Shown piece after piece: positions 34,465 to 42,466 of a stretch of DNA of 64,000 bases (the stretch's first letter is position 1; the number at the start of each line of letters is the position of its first letter). The stretch is from Phytopseudomonas punonensis. Lineage in GTDB: Bacteria > Pseudomonadota > Gammaproteobacteria > Pseudomonadales > Pseudomonadaceae. Below the pieces are notes generated by a model. It was given only the letters and a program-made list of their open reading frames with translations. It was not told the DNA's origin and did no database searches. The stretch spans positions 746,115 to 810,114 of the forward strand of contig NZ_FRBQ01000001.1 of assembly GCF_900142655.1 (NCBI RefSeq), written 5' to 3'. The translations under genes and the position numbers were made by a program.

Positions 34465-35742
34465 TCAGCGTTCCAGAATCGCCGTCACGCCCTGCCCGCC
34501 TGCGGCGCAGATGGAGATCAGGCCGCGCCCCTCGCCCGCCACCGAGAGCAGCTTGGCCAGGTTGGTGACGATACGGCCGCCGGTTGCAGCGAACGGATGG
34601 CCAGCGGCCAACGAGCTGCCTTTGACGTTGAGCTTGGCGCGGTCGATGCTGCCCAGCGCCTGCTCCAGCCCCAACTTCGTGCGGCAATAGTCGGCGTCTT
34701 CCCAGGCTTTCAGTGTGCACAGCACTTGCGCGGCAAATGCTTCGTGGATTTCGTAGTAGTCGAAATCCTGCAGGGTCAGGCCATTGCGTGCCAGCAAGCG
34801 CGGCACCGCATACACCGGCGCCATCAGCAGCCCTTCGTCGCCTTTGACGAAATCCACCGCCGCCGCCTCGCCATCACGCCAGTAGGCAAGAATCGGCAGC
34901 CCGCGGGCCTTGGCCCATTCCTCGCTGGCGAGCAGCACCAGGGATGCGCCATCGGTGAGTGGCGTCGAGTTGGCAGCGGTCAGGGTGCCGCGCTGGCCCT
35001 GTTCGAATACCGGCTTTAGCTGGGCGATCTTCTGCGGGTCAATGTCAGGGCGCAGATTCTGGTCGCGGGTCAGGCCGAGAAACGGCGTCATCAGGTCGTC
35101 CTGCCAGCCTTCGGCGTAGGCAGCAGCCAGCTTGCGATGGCTTTCCACTGCCAGTTGATCCTGCTCGTCACGGGGGATTGCCCAGTGCTGCGCCATCAGC
35201 TCGCAGTGCTGGCCCATCGACAACCCGGTGCGCGGCTCGCCATTGCGCGGCAGCGACGGCGCCAGGTGGCGTGGGCGTATCTGCAAGAGCGTCTTGAGCT
35301 TGTCGCCGGTGCTCTTCGCGCGATTGGCTTGTAACAGGATCTTGCGCAGACCTTCATTGACGCCGATCGGCGCATCCGAAGTGGTATCGACGCCGCCGGC
35401 GATACCGCAGTCGATCTGCCCCAAGGCGATCTTGTTGGCGACCAGCAGCGCGGCCTCAAGCCCGGTCCCGCACGCCTGCTGCAGGTCATAGGCCGGCGTT
35501 TGCGGCGACAGGCGCGAGCCGAGCACGCATTCGCGGGTCAGGTTGAAATCTCGCGAGTGCTTGAGCACCGCGCCGGCCACCACCTCGCCAAGGCGCTCGC
35601 CATGCAGGTTGTAGCGTTCGATCAGGCCGTCCAGCGCGCTGGTGAGCATCGCCTGATTGCTGGCGGTGGCGTAGGCGCTGTTGGAGCGGGCGAAGGGAAT
35701 ACGGTTGCCACCAACGATGGCGACCCGGCGCGGCAGGCTCAT
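34465..35742 (-). CDS. Thiolase (acetyl-CoA acyltransferase, FadI/FadA2-like)
   Basis: 425 residues from the ATG at 35742 (AAGGAG 7 nt upstream). Thiolase catalytic residues are seen: nucleophile Cys in LQQACGTGLEA, the GHPFAATGGRI histidine and ICAAGGQGVTAILER with the second cysteine. It cleaves or condenses acyl-CoA. It diverges from a high-molecular-weight FabG gene with 149 bp between starts, and a MaoC hydratase gene lies nearby, so it likely works in a fatty-acyl module with them. Trifunctional-type FadI is the closest class I recognise, but there is no fadJ partner here. Confidence 0.88.
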   Translation of the reverse strand: MSLPRRVAIVGGNRIPFARSNSAYATASNQAMLTSALDGLIERYNLHGERLGEVVAGAVLKHSRDFNLTRECVLGSRLSPQTPAYDLQQACGTGLEAALLVANKIALGQIDCGIAGGVDTTSDAPIGVNEGLRKILLQANRAKSTGDKLKTLLQIRPRHLAPSLPRNGEPRTGLSMGQHCELMAQHWAIPRDEQDQLAVESHRKLAAAYAEGWQDDLMTPFLGLTRDQNLRPDIDPQKIAQLKPVFEQGQRGTLTAANSTPLTDGASLVLLASEEWAKARGLPILAYWRDGEAAAVDFVKGDEGLLMAPVYAVPRLLARNGLTLQDFDYYEIHEAFAAQVLCTLKAWEDADYCRTKLGLEQALGSIDRAKLNVKGSSLAAGHPFAATGGRIVTNLAKLLSVAGEGRGLISICAAGGQGVTAILER

Positions 35743-35891
35743 GTACGGCTCCTTGCAGGTAATATTCTGCGGCACATTAGGGTGCCGATTTACCGACACG
35801 GTGGCCGGTCATTGGGCTGCTGTCGATGCATGAAACGAGTGATGGCGTACAGTGGTCAACCACTTTGAGTTTCAGCCCTGGAGTCTGTTCC

Positions 35892-37250
35892 ATGTCCGAT
35901 CGCTACCTCAACTTCGCCAACACGCCAGCTGGACGCCGCCTGGTCGGCGCGCTCGGCCTGCCTGCTCCGCTGCCCCTGGAACGCTGGGTCGCGGGCCGCA
36001 ACCGGCCACTCGAAGGCGCGTTGCTGATCGGCGGCGACGGCGAGCTGGGGGCTGCTGTCGCGGGCTTTGCCAACCGGCTGACCGACGAACACTTCGCCGC
36101 CCGCGATGACCAGTACGGCCTGCCCCGCTGGACCGCCGAGCACGGCCCCAAGCTCAAGGGCCTGGTATTCGACGCAAGCGGCCTGAGCCGCTTCGAGGAA
36201 CTCGACGCGTTGCGCCAGTTCTTCCAGCCCGCCTTGAAGAATCTTGGCCGCTGCCCGCATGTGGTGGTGCTCGGCCGTGCGCCAGATACGCTGAGCGATC
36301 CGCAAGCCAGCAGCGTGCAGCGCGCGCTCGAAGGTTTCACCCGCTCGCTCGGCAAGGAAATTCGCCGCGGCGGCACCGTGCAGCTGCTGCATGTCGTCGA
36401 CCCAGGTGCTGAAACCGGGCTCGAAGGCGCCCTGCGCTTTCTGCTCTCCCCGAAGAGCGCCTACGTGTCGGCCCAAGTGCTGCGCTTGCAACCCTGCGCG
36501 CAGCAGGTGAGCGATTGGACGCGCCCGCTGGCGGGCAAGACAGCCCTGGTCACCGGAGCCAGCCGCGGTATCGGCGCCGCCATCGCCGAAACCCTGGCCC
36601 GTGATGGTGCCGAAGTACTGCTGCTGGATGTGCCACAAGCCAAAGATGCCCTTGATGCCCTCGCTTCACGCCTTGGCGGGCGCAGCCTGGCGCTGGATAT
36701 CTGTGCCGACGACGCACCGGCCAAGCTGGTCGAGGCGTTGCCGGAAGGTGTGGATATCATCGTTCACAACGCCGGCATTACCCGCGACAAGACCCTGGCG
36801 AAGATGAGTGAAGGGCTGTGGGAGTCGGTAATCGACGTCAACCTGCGCGCGCCGCAACAGCTCACCGAGGCGCTGCTGCAGGCTGGCGCCTTGCGTGACA
36901 ATGGCCGAGTGGTGCTGATCGCCTCGCTCAGCGGCATCGCCGGGAACGTCGGGCAGACTAATTACGCGACCAGCAAAGCCGGGCTGATCGGCCTCGCGCA
37001 AAGCTGGGCGCCGACGCTGGCCGAGCGCGGCATCAGCATCAACGCGGTGGCACCGGGTTTTATCGAAACAGGCATGACTGCCGCCATTCCCTTCACCATT
37101 CGTGAAGCCGGTCGGCGCATGAACTCGATGAACCAGGGCGGCCTGCCCCAGGATGTCGCCGAAGCCGTGGCCTGGTTCGCCCAGCCCGGCTCTGGCGCAG
37201 TCACCGGCCAGGTGCTCAGGGTGTGCGGGCAAAGCCTACTGGGCGCCTGA
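35892..37250 (+). CDS. High-molecular-weight 3-oxoacyl-ACP/CoA reductase (FabG4-like SDR)
   Basis: 452 residues, much longer than ordinary FabG (about 245). An N-terminal degenerate flavodoxin/Rossmann-like extension (about 1-205) precedes a complete SDR domain. That domain has TGASRGIGAAIAETL for NAD(P) binding, HNAGITRDKTLAKM, catalytic Ser in IASLSGIAGN and YATSK. This two-domain build is that of mycobacterial FabG4 and its relatives, which use NADH to reduce 3-ketoacyl-CoA. The start at 35892 has GGAG upstream; the longer frame from 35826 is not conserved-looking. It is convergent and directly abutting with the AraC gene. Confidence 0.88.
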   Translation: MSDRYLNFANTPAGRRLVGALGLPAPLPLERWVAGRNRPLEGALLIGGDGELGAAVAGFANRLTDEHFAARDDQYGLPRWTAEHGPKLKGLVFDASGLSRFEELDALRQFFQPALKNLGRCPHVVVLGRAPDTLSDPQASSVQRALEGFTRSLGKEIRRGGTVQLLHVVDPGAETGLEGALRFLLSPKSAYVSAQVLRLQPCAQQVSDWTRPLAGKTALVTGASRGIGAAIAETLARDGAEVLLLDVPQAKDALDALASRLGGRSLALDICADDAPAKLVEALPEGVDIIVHNAGITRDKTLAKMSEGLWESVIDVNLRAPQQLTEALLQAGALRDNGRVVLIASLSGIAGNVGQTNYATSKAGLIGLAQSWAPTLAERGISINAVAPGFIETGMTAAIPFTIREAGRRMNSMNQGGLPQDVAEAVAWFAQPGSGAVTGQVLRVCGQSLLGA

Positions 37251-37700
37251 TCAGGAAGCGCTGCGGTCACCTGCGCTCAGGCGGCCGCGACGGCGAAACT
37301 CCGCTGGCGTCACACCAACCCAACGTTTGAATGCCCGGCAGAAGGTGCTCGGTTCGGAAAAGCCGATGCGCTCGGCAATCAGCTCGATGCGCTTGTCAGT
37401 ATCGAGCAACAGGCGCTCTGCCAGGTTGCGCCGGCTATTGGTGAGCATCTCGTTGAAACGCACATCGGCTTGCGACAATTGCTCGCGTAATCGCCTGACC
37501 GGCATGTGCATACGGTCGGCGACCTGCTCCAGCGTCGCCCCATCAACGAGCAATTCTTCGATCAACTGAGCGACCTGGCGCACCAGCTCCGAGTGCGGCT
37601 TAGTGGCTGTTTTTATTAGCGGTACATGCAGATAAACCAGCGCCGGGCCTGCCGTGGCCGGGCGCGTGTTGATCCCGCTTTCTTGTCTGTAGTGCGCCAT
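37251..37700 (-). CDS. Short AraC/XylS-type helix-turn-helix regulator
   Basis: 149 residues from the ATG at 37700, with AAGGA upstream. The C-terminal half is a standard AraC DNA-binding domain (RNLAERLLLDTDKRIELIAE, then RIGFSEPSTFCRAFKRWVGV and TPAEFRRR). Only about 55 residues precede it, so the usual ligand-binding domain is missing. An upstream in-frame stretch to 37904 is not protein-like. It lies between the FabG-like and MaoC genes and is divergent from MaoC, so it probably controls that cluster. Confidence 0.82.
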   Translation of the reverse strand: MAHYRQESGINTRPATAGPALVYLHVPLIKTATKPHSELVRQVAQLIEELLVDGATLEQVADRMHMPVRRLREQLSQADVRFNEMLTNSRRNLAERLLLDTDKRIELIAERIGFSEPSTFCRAFKRWVGVTPAEFRRRGRLSAGDRSAS

Positions 37701-37877
37701 GCTGCATTCCTTGCGTGAGTCGCCTGCGCGGCTGGGTATCAAGCAGCGTAGGCAGCTTTTCTGAGCGGCGCCCGCGCTCGCCGCCAATTGGTTGCGCAGC
37801 CGGCACCAATGGATGCTGGCTAATGTCCTAAATCTCGACGAGAGTACGCTGAACCACATTTTGCACCGGAGCGCACA

Positions 37878-38729
37878 ATGGCAACCGAATGGCTCGATTT
37901 GCACACTCCACCGGCCTTGCCCGGTTTGCTCCTGCGCGCAGCGATGCGCCGTGGTATCACCGGCAAGGTGCTACCGCACCGTGGCCTGCGTTGCGCGGTT
38001 AGCGTCGACGCCGGTCACCTGGCCCGCTACCGCGAGCTGTGCGGTTTCACCGATGACGCCCGCCTGCCCGCCACTTATCCTCATGTGCTGGCCTTCGCCC
38101 TGCAGATGAAGCTGCTGACCGAAGCCGACTTCCCCTTCCCGCTGCTCGGCCTGGTGCACCTGGAAAATCGCATTCGGGTGATTCGCCAATTGGCCGGGCT
38201 CGGCCCCTTCACCCTTAGCGTGGAGGCGACCAACCTCGCGCCCCACGACAAGGGCGCCGTATTCAGCGTGATTACCCGCCTCGAAGATCAGCTCGGCCTG
38301 CTTTGGGAAGGCGACAGCCGCCTGCTGTGCCGGGGCGTGAAACTCGACGGGCCAACGGTTGGCCGCAGCGAACCCGTCAATCTGCCGATGGACGACCTGG
38401 ATCGCTGGCAGGCGCCGGCAGATATCGGCCGCCGCTATGCGCGCGTTTCGGGCGACTACAACCCCATCCATCTGTCAGCACTGAGCGCCAAGCCCTTCGG
38501 CTTCCCGCGTGCCATTGCCCACGGGCTGTGGAACAAGGCTCGCGCTTTGGCAGCACTGCAAGCCCATCTGCCGGCCTCCGGCTATAGCGTGGAAGTCCGC
38601 TTCCAGAAACCGGTGCTGCTGCCAGCCACCATCCGCATGCGTGCCAGCCTGCCCGCGGCCGAGGGCCAGTTCGATTTGCTGGGCAAAGAGGATGTGCCGC
38701 ATTTGGCCGGCCACTGGCAGGTCATCTAG
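37878..38729 (+). CDS. MaoC-like hydratase/dehydratase
   Basis: 283 residues. The hydratase-2 motif is present (RRYARVSGDYNPIHLSALSA followed by KPFGFPRAIAHGLW, with catalytic Asp, Asn and His). An N-terminal degenerate hot-dog half fits the double-hot-dog HtdX/FAS-type family. It acts on 3-hydroxyacyl or enoyl thioesters, complementing the thiolase and FabG-like gene products. Divergent from the short AraC regulator. Confidence 0.87.
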   Translation: MATEWLDLHTPPALPGLLLRAAMRRGITGKVLPHRGLRCAVSVDAGHLARYRELCGFTDDARLPATYPHVLAFALQMKLLTEADFPFPLLGLVHLENRIRVIRQLAGLGPFTLSVEATNLAPHDKGAVFSVITRLEDQLGLLWEGDSRLLCRGVKLDGPTVGRSEPVNLPMDDLDRWQAPADIGRRYARVSGDYNPIHLSALSAKPFGFPRAIAHGLWNKARALAALQAHLPASGYSVEVRFQKPVLLPATIRMRASLPAAEGQFDLLGKEDVPHLAGHWQVI

Positions 38730-38732
38730 GCT

Positions 38733-38865
38733 CTGTACGAAAAGTACCTTCGCTCGGTGATGCTTCGTTAAAAATCAGTTCGGCCTGCTCATTTACAGCT
38801 CGTAAACTCCGCGGCCTCACCGATTTTTGCCTCGCCTGACCTTCGCTCGGAGACTTTTCGTACAG
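38733..38865. repeat. MITE-like element with 13-bp perfect terminal inverted repeats
   Basis: CTGTACGAAAAGT at 38733-38745 is matched by ACTTTTCGTACAG at 38853-38865, and the next bases are again partly complementary (CCTTCGCTCGG / CCGAGCGAAGG, slightly offset). No reading frame. Its core shares TTTTTAACGAAGC, on the reverse strand, with 5004-5094. It lies between MaoC and the MazG-like gene. Confidence 0.75.
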
Positions 38866-38943
38866 ACCCAGGCTCCTTGCGAGCCTTTGGACGGCGCTCG
38901 TCGCCCATGAAAGAATGTGCGGCCTCTGCCTACAGGACGCCGC

Positions 38944-39246
38944 ATGAACATCGCCGAACTAACCGCTCGCCTGCACGCCATTCGTGATCGCAACGACTGG
39001 CGCCAATTCCATGCACCAAAGAACCTGGCCATGGCCGCCAGCGTGGAAATGGCCGAGCTGGTGGAAATCTTTCAGTGGCTCAGCGAAGACCAGTCGCGCA
39101 GCCTGCCGGCGGACAAGCTCGAGCATGCCGGCCAGGAAATCGGCGACGTGGTGCTCTACCTGCTTTTGCTTTGCAGCGAGTTGGGCCTGGATATGGAAGA
39201 AGTGGTGCGCGCCAAGCTGACCCACAGCGAACGGCGGTTTGCCTGA
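38944..39246 (+). CDS. MazG-like nucleotide pyrophosphohydrolase
   Basis: 100 residues from the ATG at 38944 (AGGA upstream). The metal-binding MazG pattern is visible: EMAELVEIFQW and later EIGDVVLYLLLL (ExxE...ExxD). This resembles the small iMazG/RS21-C6 group that hydrolyses (d)NTPs, often modified dCTP, as a house-cleaning enzyme. It overlaps the methyltransferase start by one base (TGATG), so the two are co-translated. Confidence 0.88.
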   Translation: MNIAELTARLHAIRDRNDWRQFHAPKNLAMAASVEMAELVEIFQWLSEDQSRSLPADKLEHAGQEIGDVVLYLLLLCSELGLDMEEVVRAKLTHSERRFA

Positions 39247-39995
39247 TGAGCGACCGGCATTTCGATGAGTTGGCGACGCGCTTCGCCGAGAAGATCTATG
39301 GCGGCGCCAAGGGCGCAATCCGCCTCGCCGTGCTGCAGGCCGATCTGGCCGAAGCCCTACCCGAGCGCCCGCTACGGGTGCTCGACGTCGGCGCTGGCCT
39401 CGGCCATATGTCGCTGTGGCTGGCCGAGCGCGGCCACGACGTCACCCTGGCGGAACCTGCCGAGCCGATGCTGGCCGGCGCACGCGAGCGTTTCTCGCAG
39501 GCCGGTCTGGCGGCAACTTTCATTCACGCGCCCTGGCAGGAATTGCCAGGGCGCTTCGAGGCACCCTTCGATCTGGTCATCTGCCACGCCGTACTCGAAT
39601 GGCTGGAGCAGCCGGCAGCCATCCTGCCCGCGTTGCATGGCCTGACCGCCGCCAATGGCTGGCTGTCGCTGGCGTTCTACAACAAGGACGCGCTGATCTA
39701 CCGCAACCTGCTCAAGGGCCACCTGCGCAAACTGCGCAAGGAAGAATTCGCCGGCGAGAAGCAGAGCCTGACGCCACAACGCCCCCTCGACCCTCGCGAA
39801 CTCGAGTCGCAACTTGCCGCCAGCTGGCAGGTCGAACAGAGGAGCGGCGTGCGGGTGTTCCACGATTACATGCCACGGGATTTCCAGGCCAAGGCGCAGC
39901 TCGCCGATCTGCTGGAAATGGAGTTGGCTCACCGTCGCCACCCGGCCTTCGCCGGCCTCGGCCGCTACCTGCACTGGATCTGTCGGCCACGCTGA
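39246..39995 (+). CDS. cmoM: tRNA 5-carboxymethoxyuridine methyltransferase
   Basis: 249 residues. It opens [20 protein letters not shown], close to E. coli CmoM/SmtA. Class I methyltransferase motifs follow ([20 protein letters not shown]), then FHDYMPRDF in the typical late GVRVFHDY position. The enzyme methylates cmo5U34 to mcmo5U in some tRNAs. Co-translated with the MazG-like gene through a TGATG overlap. A long frame extending upstream to 39075 is only an in-frame read-through of mazG. Confidence 0.88.
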   Translation: MSDRHFDELATRFAEKIYGGAKGAIRLAVLQADLAEALPERPLRVLDVGAGLGHMSLWLAERGHDVTLAEPAEPMLAGARERFSQAGLAATFIHAPWQELPGRFEAPFDLVICHAVLEWLEQPAAILPALHGLTAANGWLSLAFYNKDALIYRNLLKGHLRKLRKEEFAGEKQSLTPQRPLDPRELESQLAASWQVEQRSGVRVFHDYMPRDFQAKAQLADLLEMELAHRRHPAFAGLGRYLHWICRPR

Positions 39996-40020
39996 ACCCT
40001 GCTCTGCCAGGAGAGTCGCC

Positions 40021-40635
40021 ATGAAACGCTTTGCGCTGCTACTGCTCACCATTGGCCTGGCTGCCTGTCAGAGCCACAATCCGTACACCACGGACTCAGT
40101 GCCCCTGCCGCCTGCACCGCCAGGCGCCGCCAATCATTTCGACCGCAGCGCCTACCCGGCCGCGCCACGCGACTATGCGGCCTACCGCAGCTGGGCCTGG
40201 CAGCAACGCCCGGCCGGTAGCGCCTGGGCGACGGCTGACCTGGTGCAGGACGCGCTCAATAACGCCCTCGACCAACGCGGCCTACGCCCGGCCCAGGGCA
40301 ACGCCGCAGCCGACATCAAGGTACGCACCGACACTCGCCTGGAGCGCCGCGTACGCCAGGTCGCCGACAGCTACGATCCCTATTACGGTGGCGGCTACGG
40401 CAGTTTCGGCAACCGCGGTTACGGCAACGGTATCGGCGTGGGCACCCGCGTGCCGCTGACCCGTTCTTATGAAGAAGAGGTCGTGGTGGTGCGCATCGAC
40501 TTCTTCGACGGCCGTAGCGGTGAGCAGGTGTGGAGCGGCCAGGCCGAAATGCGCAGCACTGGCAGCCAGGCGGAACGCGCTGAAGCGCTGCGCAAGGCTG
40601 TCAGCGATGCACTCGGCGAGTACCCGCCAGCATGA
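40021..40635 (+). CDS. DUF4136 lipoprotein (first of two)
   Basis: 204 residues. A lipoprotein signal ends at the lipobox LAACQS. The mature part has the DUF4136 pattern ([39 protein letters not shown]). A Gly/Tyr-rich insert ([20 protein letters not shown]) lies in the middle. Function unknown; probably outer-membrane-anchored in the periplasm. AGGAG precedes the start. The following gene is a paralog. Confidence 0.85.
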   Translation: MKRFALLLLTIGLAACQSHNPYTTDSVPLPPAPPGAANHFDRSAYPAAPRDYAAYRSWAWQQRPAGSAWATADLVQDALNNALDQRGLRPAQGNAAADIKVRTDTRLERRVRQVADSYDPYYGGGYGSFGNRGYGNGIGVGTRVPLTRSYEEEVVVVRIDFFDGRSGEQVWSGQAEMRSTGSQAERAEALRKAVSDALGEYPPA

Positions 40636-40667
40636 ACCAACCTATCGATGGATTCGGGAGAACGCTA

Positions 40668-41231
40668 ATGCGCCGCCTGCCTCTGCTACTGATTCCCGTG
40701 CTGTTGTTCCTCGGCGCTTGCCAGAGCCAGCAGATCAACCGCGACTTCGACGCCAGCCGGGATTTCGCCAGCTACCGCAGCTGGAGCTGGCAAGAGCCGG
40801 CAGTGCAGTACAAGCCTGATGACCCGCGCCTGCGCAGCGACCTCACCGAGCAGCGCCTGCGCAACGCGGTAGCGGATCAACTCGACCAGCGCGGCCTGCG
40901 CCCGGCAGCAAGCGGCGCCAAGGGCGACCTGAAGGTACAGGTGTGGCTGGTCGTCGATGACCGCCAGCAGCAGGTCAGCAGCGGTTTCGGTGGCGGCTTC
41001 GGCGGTTACTGGGGGCCTTACTGGGGCGGCCCGGGTTACAACGAAACCCGCACCATCGACTACAAGGTGGCGACCGTGCAGATCGACCTGTTCGATGGCA
41101 AGGACGGCAAGCTGGTGTGGCGCGGCAGCGATGAGCGCATCGTGCGTGACAGCTCGGGCAGCCCGGCCGAGCGTGAAGCGCAAGTCCGTGAAACCGTCGC
41201 CCGCGTGCTCAGCCAATACCCGCCGCGCTGA
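40668..41231 (+). CDS. DUF4136 lipoprotein (second of two)
   Basis: 187 residues starting at the ATG at 40668, with GGAG at good spacing. An ATG at 40632 inside the previous gene's end is rejected because it would place 12 extra residues before the signal. Lipobox LGACQS. The mature part parallels the first copy: [37 protein letters not shown], with a similar Gly-rich stretch. The two are tandem duplicates. Confidence 0.85.
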   Translation: MRRLPLLLIPVLLFLGACQSQQINRDFDASRDFASYRSWSWQEPAVQYKPDDPRLRSDLTEQRLRNAVADQLDQRGLRPAASGAKGDLKVQVWLVVDDRQQQVSSGFGGGFGGYWGPYWGGPGYNETRTIDYKVATVQIDLFDGKDGKLVWRGSDERIVRDSSGSPAEREAQVRETVARVLSQYPPR

Positions 41232-41240
41232 CGCGGCGGG
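41219..41240. terminator. GC-rich hairpin between convergent genes
   Basis: CCCGCCGCG (41219-41227) pairs with CGCGGCGGG (41232-41240) around a CTGA loop that includes the lipoprotein stop codon. It has no U-tract, so it may serve both convergent transcripts weakly. Confidence 0.45.
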
Positions 41241-41251
41241 GCGATTAGCGT

Positions 41252-42187
41252 CTAGCTGCCGCCGAAGCGATAGAACAGATTGGGCTCGCTGACGATATAC
41301 AGGTTGCCCTGATCATCGAAGGTCATACCTTCGCCCTGGGGCACGGACTTACCGAGGCCGGCGAAGTCGCTATCCAGCGGGCGGTAGCCGATCAGCTTGC
41401 CGCTCTCGCTATCGAGCTCCATGACCCGCTTCGACTCGTCGCTGAGCAGCACCAGGTGGCCGGTGCGCCCGTCGTAGTGCACGGCTGAAAGATCGGTGGC
41501 GAACACCGAGTCGCGAATCCACTCGTCGTGGTCGATGATCTGCAGACCGAAATCACCCTGCATGCTGTGTTTCAGGCCGCGAATCTCGTAGAGCTTCATC
41601 GGCGAATGCTCTTTGGCAACGAACAGACGATCACCTGCCCGGTCATAGCCAACCCCTTCGAAGCCCTGATTGCCATCGCGCCCGATGCCCAGGGTCAACG
41701 AACGATAATCCTCACGGAATAACGCGCCAGCCTGTTTGGGCACCGGCACCACGACCATCTGCTGCTCGCGCTCCTCGACAAACAGCAGCATGCCGTCGCC
41801 CAGGTAGGTCACGTCCTCGACATCGCTGAAACCGCTCAGCGGGTAGCGCGCCAGCACCTCACCGCTCTTGTTCATGGCCAGCAGCTCTGAAGGACTGTTG
41901 ACCACTGCCCACAGCTGATCACGCTGGTTGTCGTAACTGATGCCGGACAGGTTGTCGTCAACGCCGCTGACCACCCGAGCGTTCACCTGCACCTTGTAAT
42001 CACGGCCGGTGAGGCTGCCTGGCGCTGCCTGTAAGGCCGCCGGGGTGGTCAGCCAGTAATAAAGGCGATCATCCACATGCAGAGCACGCACTTGGTAACC
42101 GGCTACAAGCAGCAATAACAACAGCAGCCACGCCCACGGGCGCAGCACAGGCAGACGGGAAAAGGCCCGCTTAGCGGCAACTATCAT
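41252..42187 (-). CDS. SdiA-regulated family protein, membrane-anchored beta-propeller-like
   Basis: 311 residues from the ATG at 42187. A strong N-terminal membrane helix (PWAWLLLLLLLVAGYQV) precedes a repeated-strand domain (NLSGISYDNQRDQLWAVVNS; QGEGMTFDDQGNLYIVSEPN). This matches the SdiA-regulated domain family (YjiK-like). Probably periplasmic. Function unknown. It is divergent from the bacteriophytochrome gene. Confidence 0.83.
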   Translation of the reverse strand: MIVAAKRAFSRLPVLRPWAWLLLLLLLVAGYQVRALHVDDRLYYWLTTPAALQAAPGSLTGRDYKVQVNARVVSGVDDNLSGISYDNQRDQLWAVVNSPSELLAMNKSGEVLARYPLSGFSDVEDVTYLGDGMLLFVEEREQQMVVVPVPKQAGALFREDYRSLTLGIGRDGNQGFEGVGYDRAGDRLFVAKEHSPMKLYEIRGLKHSMQGDFGLQIIDHDEWIRDSVFATDLSAVHYDGRTGHLVLLSDESKRVMELDSESGKLIGYRPLDSDFAGLGKSVPQGEGMTFDDQGNLYIVSEPNLFYRFGGS

Positions 42188-42466
42188 GAAAATTCTCGAA
42201 TTCAGGAGTGCAGACAGCGTACCGGAGCAATGTTGCAATCGCACGGCACGACAGCTCGCATTCAGAGGCGAGCGCCAGGGCAAAGTTCCTCGCTACCCGC
42301 GCCAGCGCGCCGCCCGGCGGCTGCCAAGCGTGACGGTTTACCCGACTGGCAAGACCGTGCAGACTGCCGCAAGAAAGCGCACAGCAAAGACGCTGGCACT
42401 AGCCAACGTTTCCAACAGCCCTCGAGACTGTCCAAGCCAAGCGGCCTGGAACCGAAGGAGAAGATT

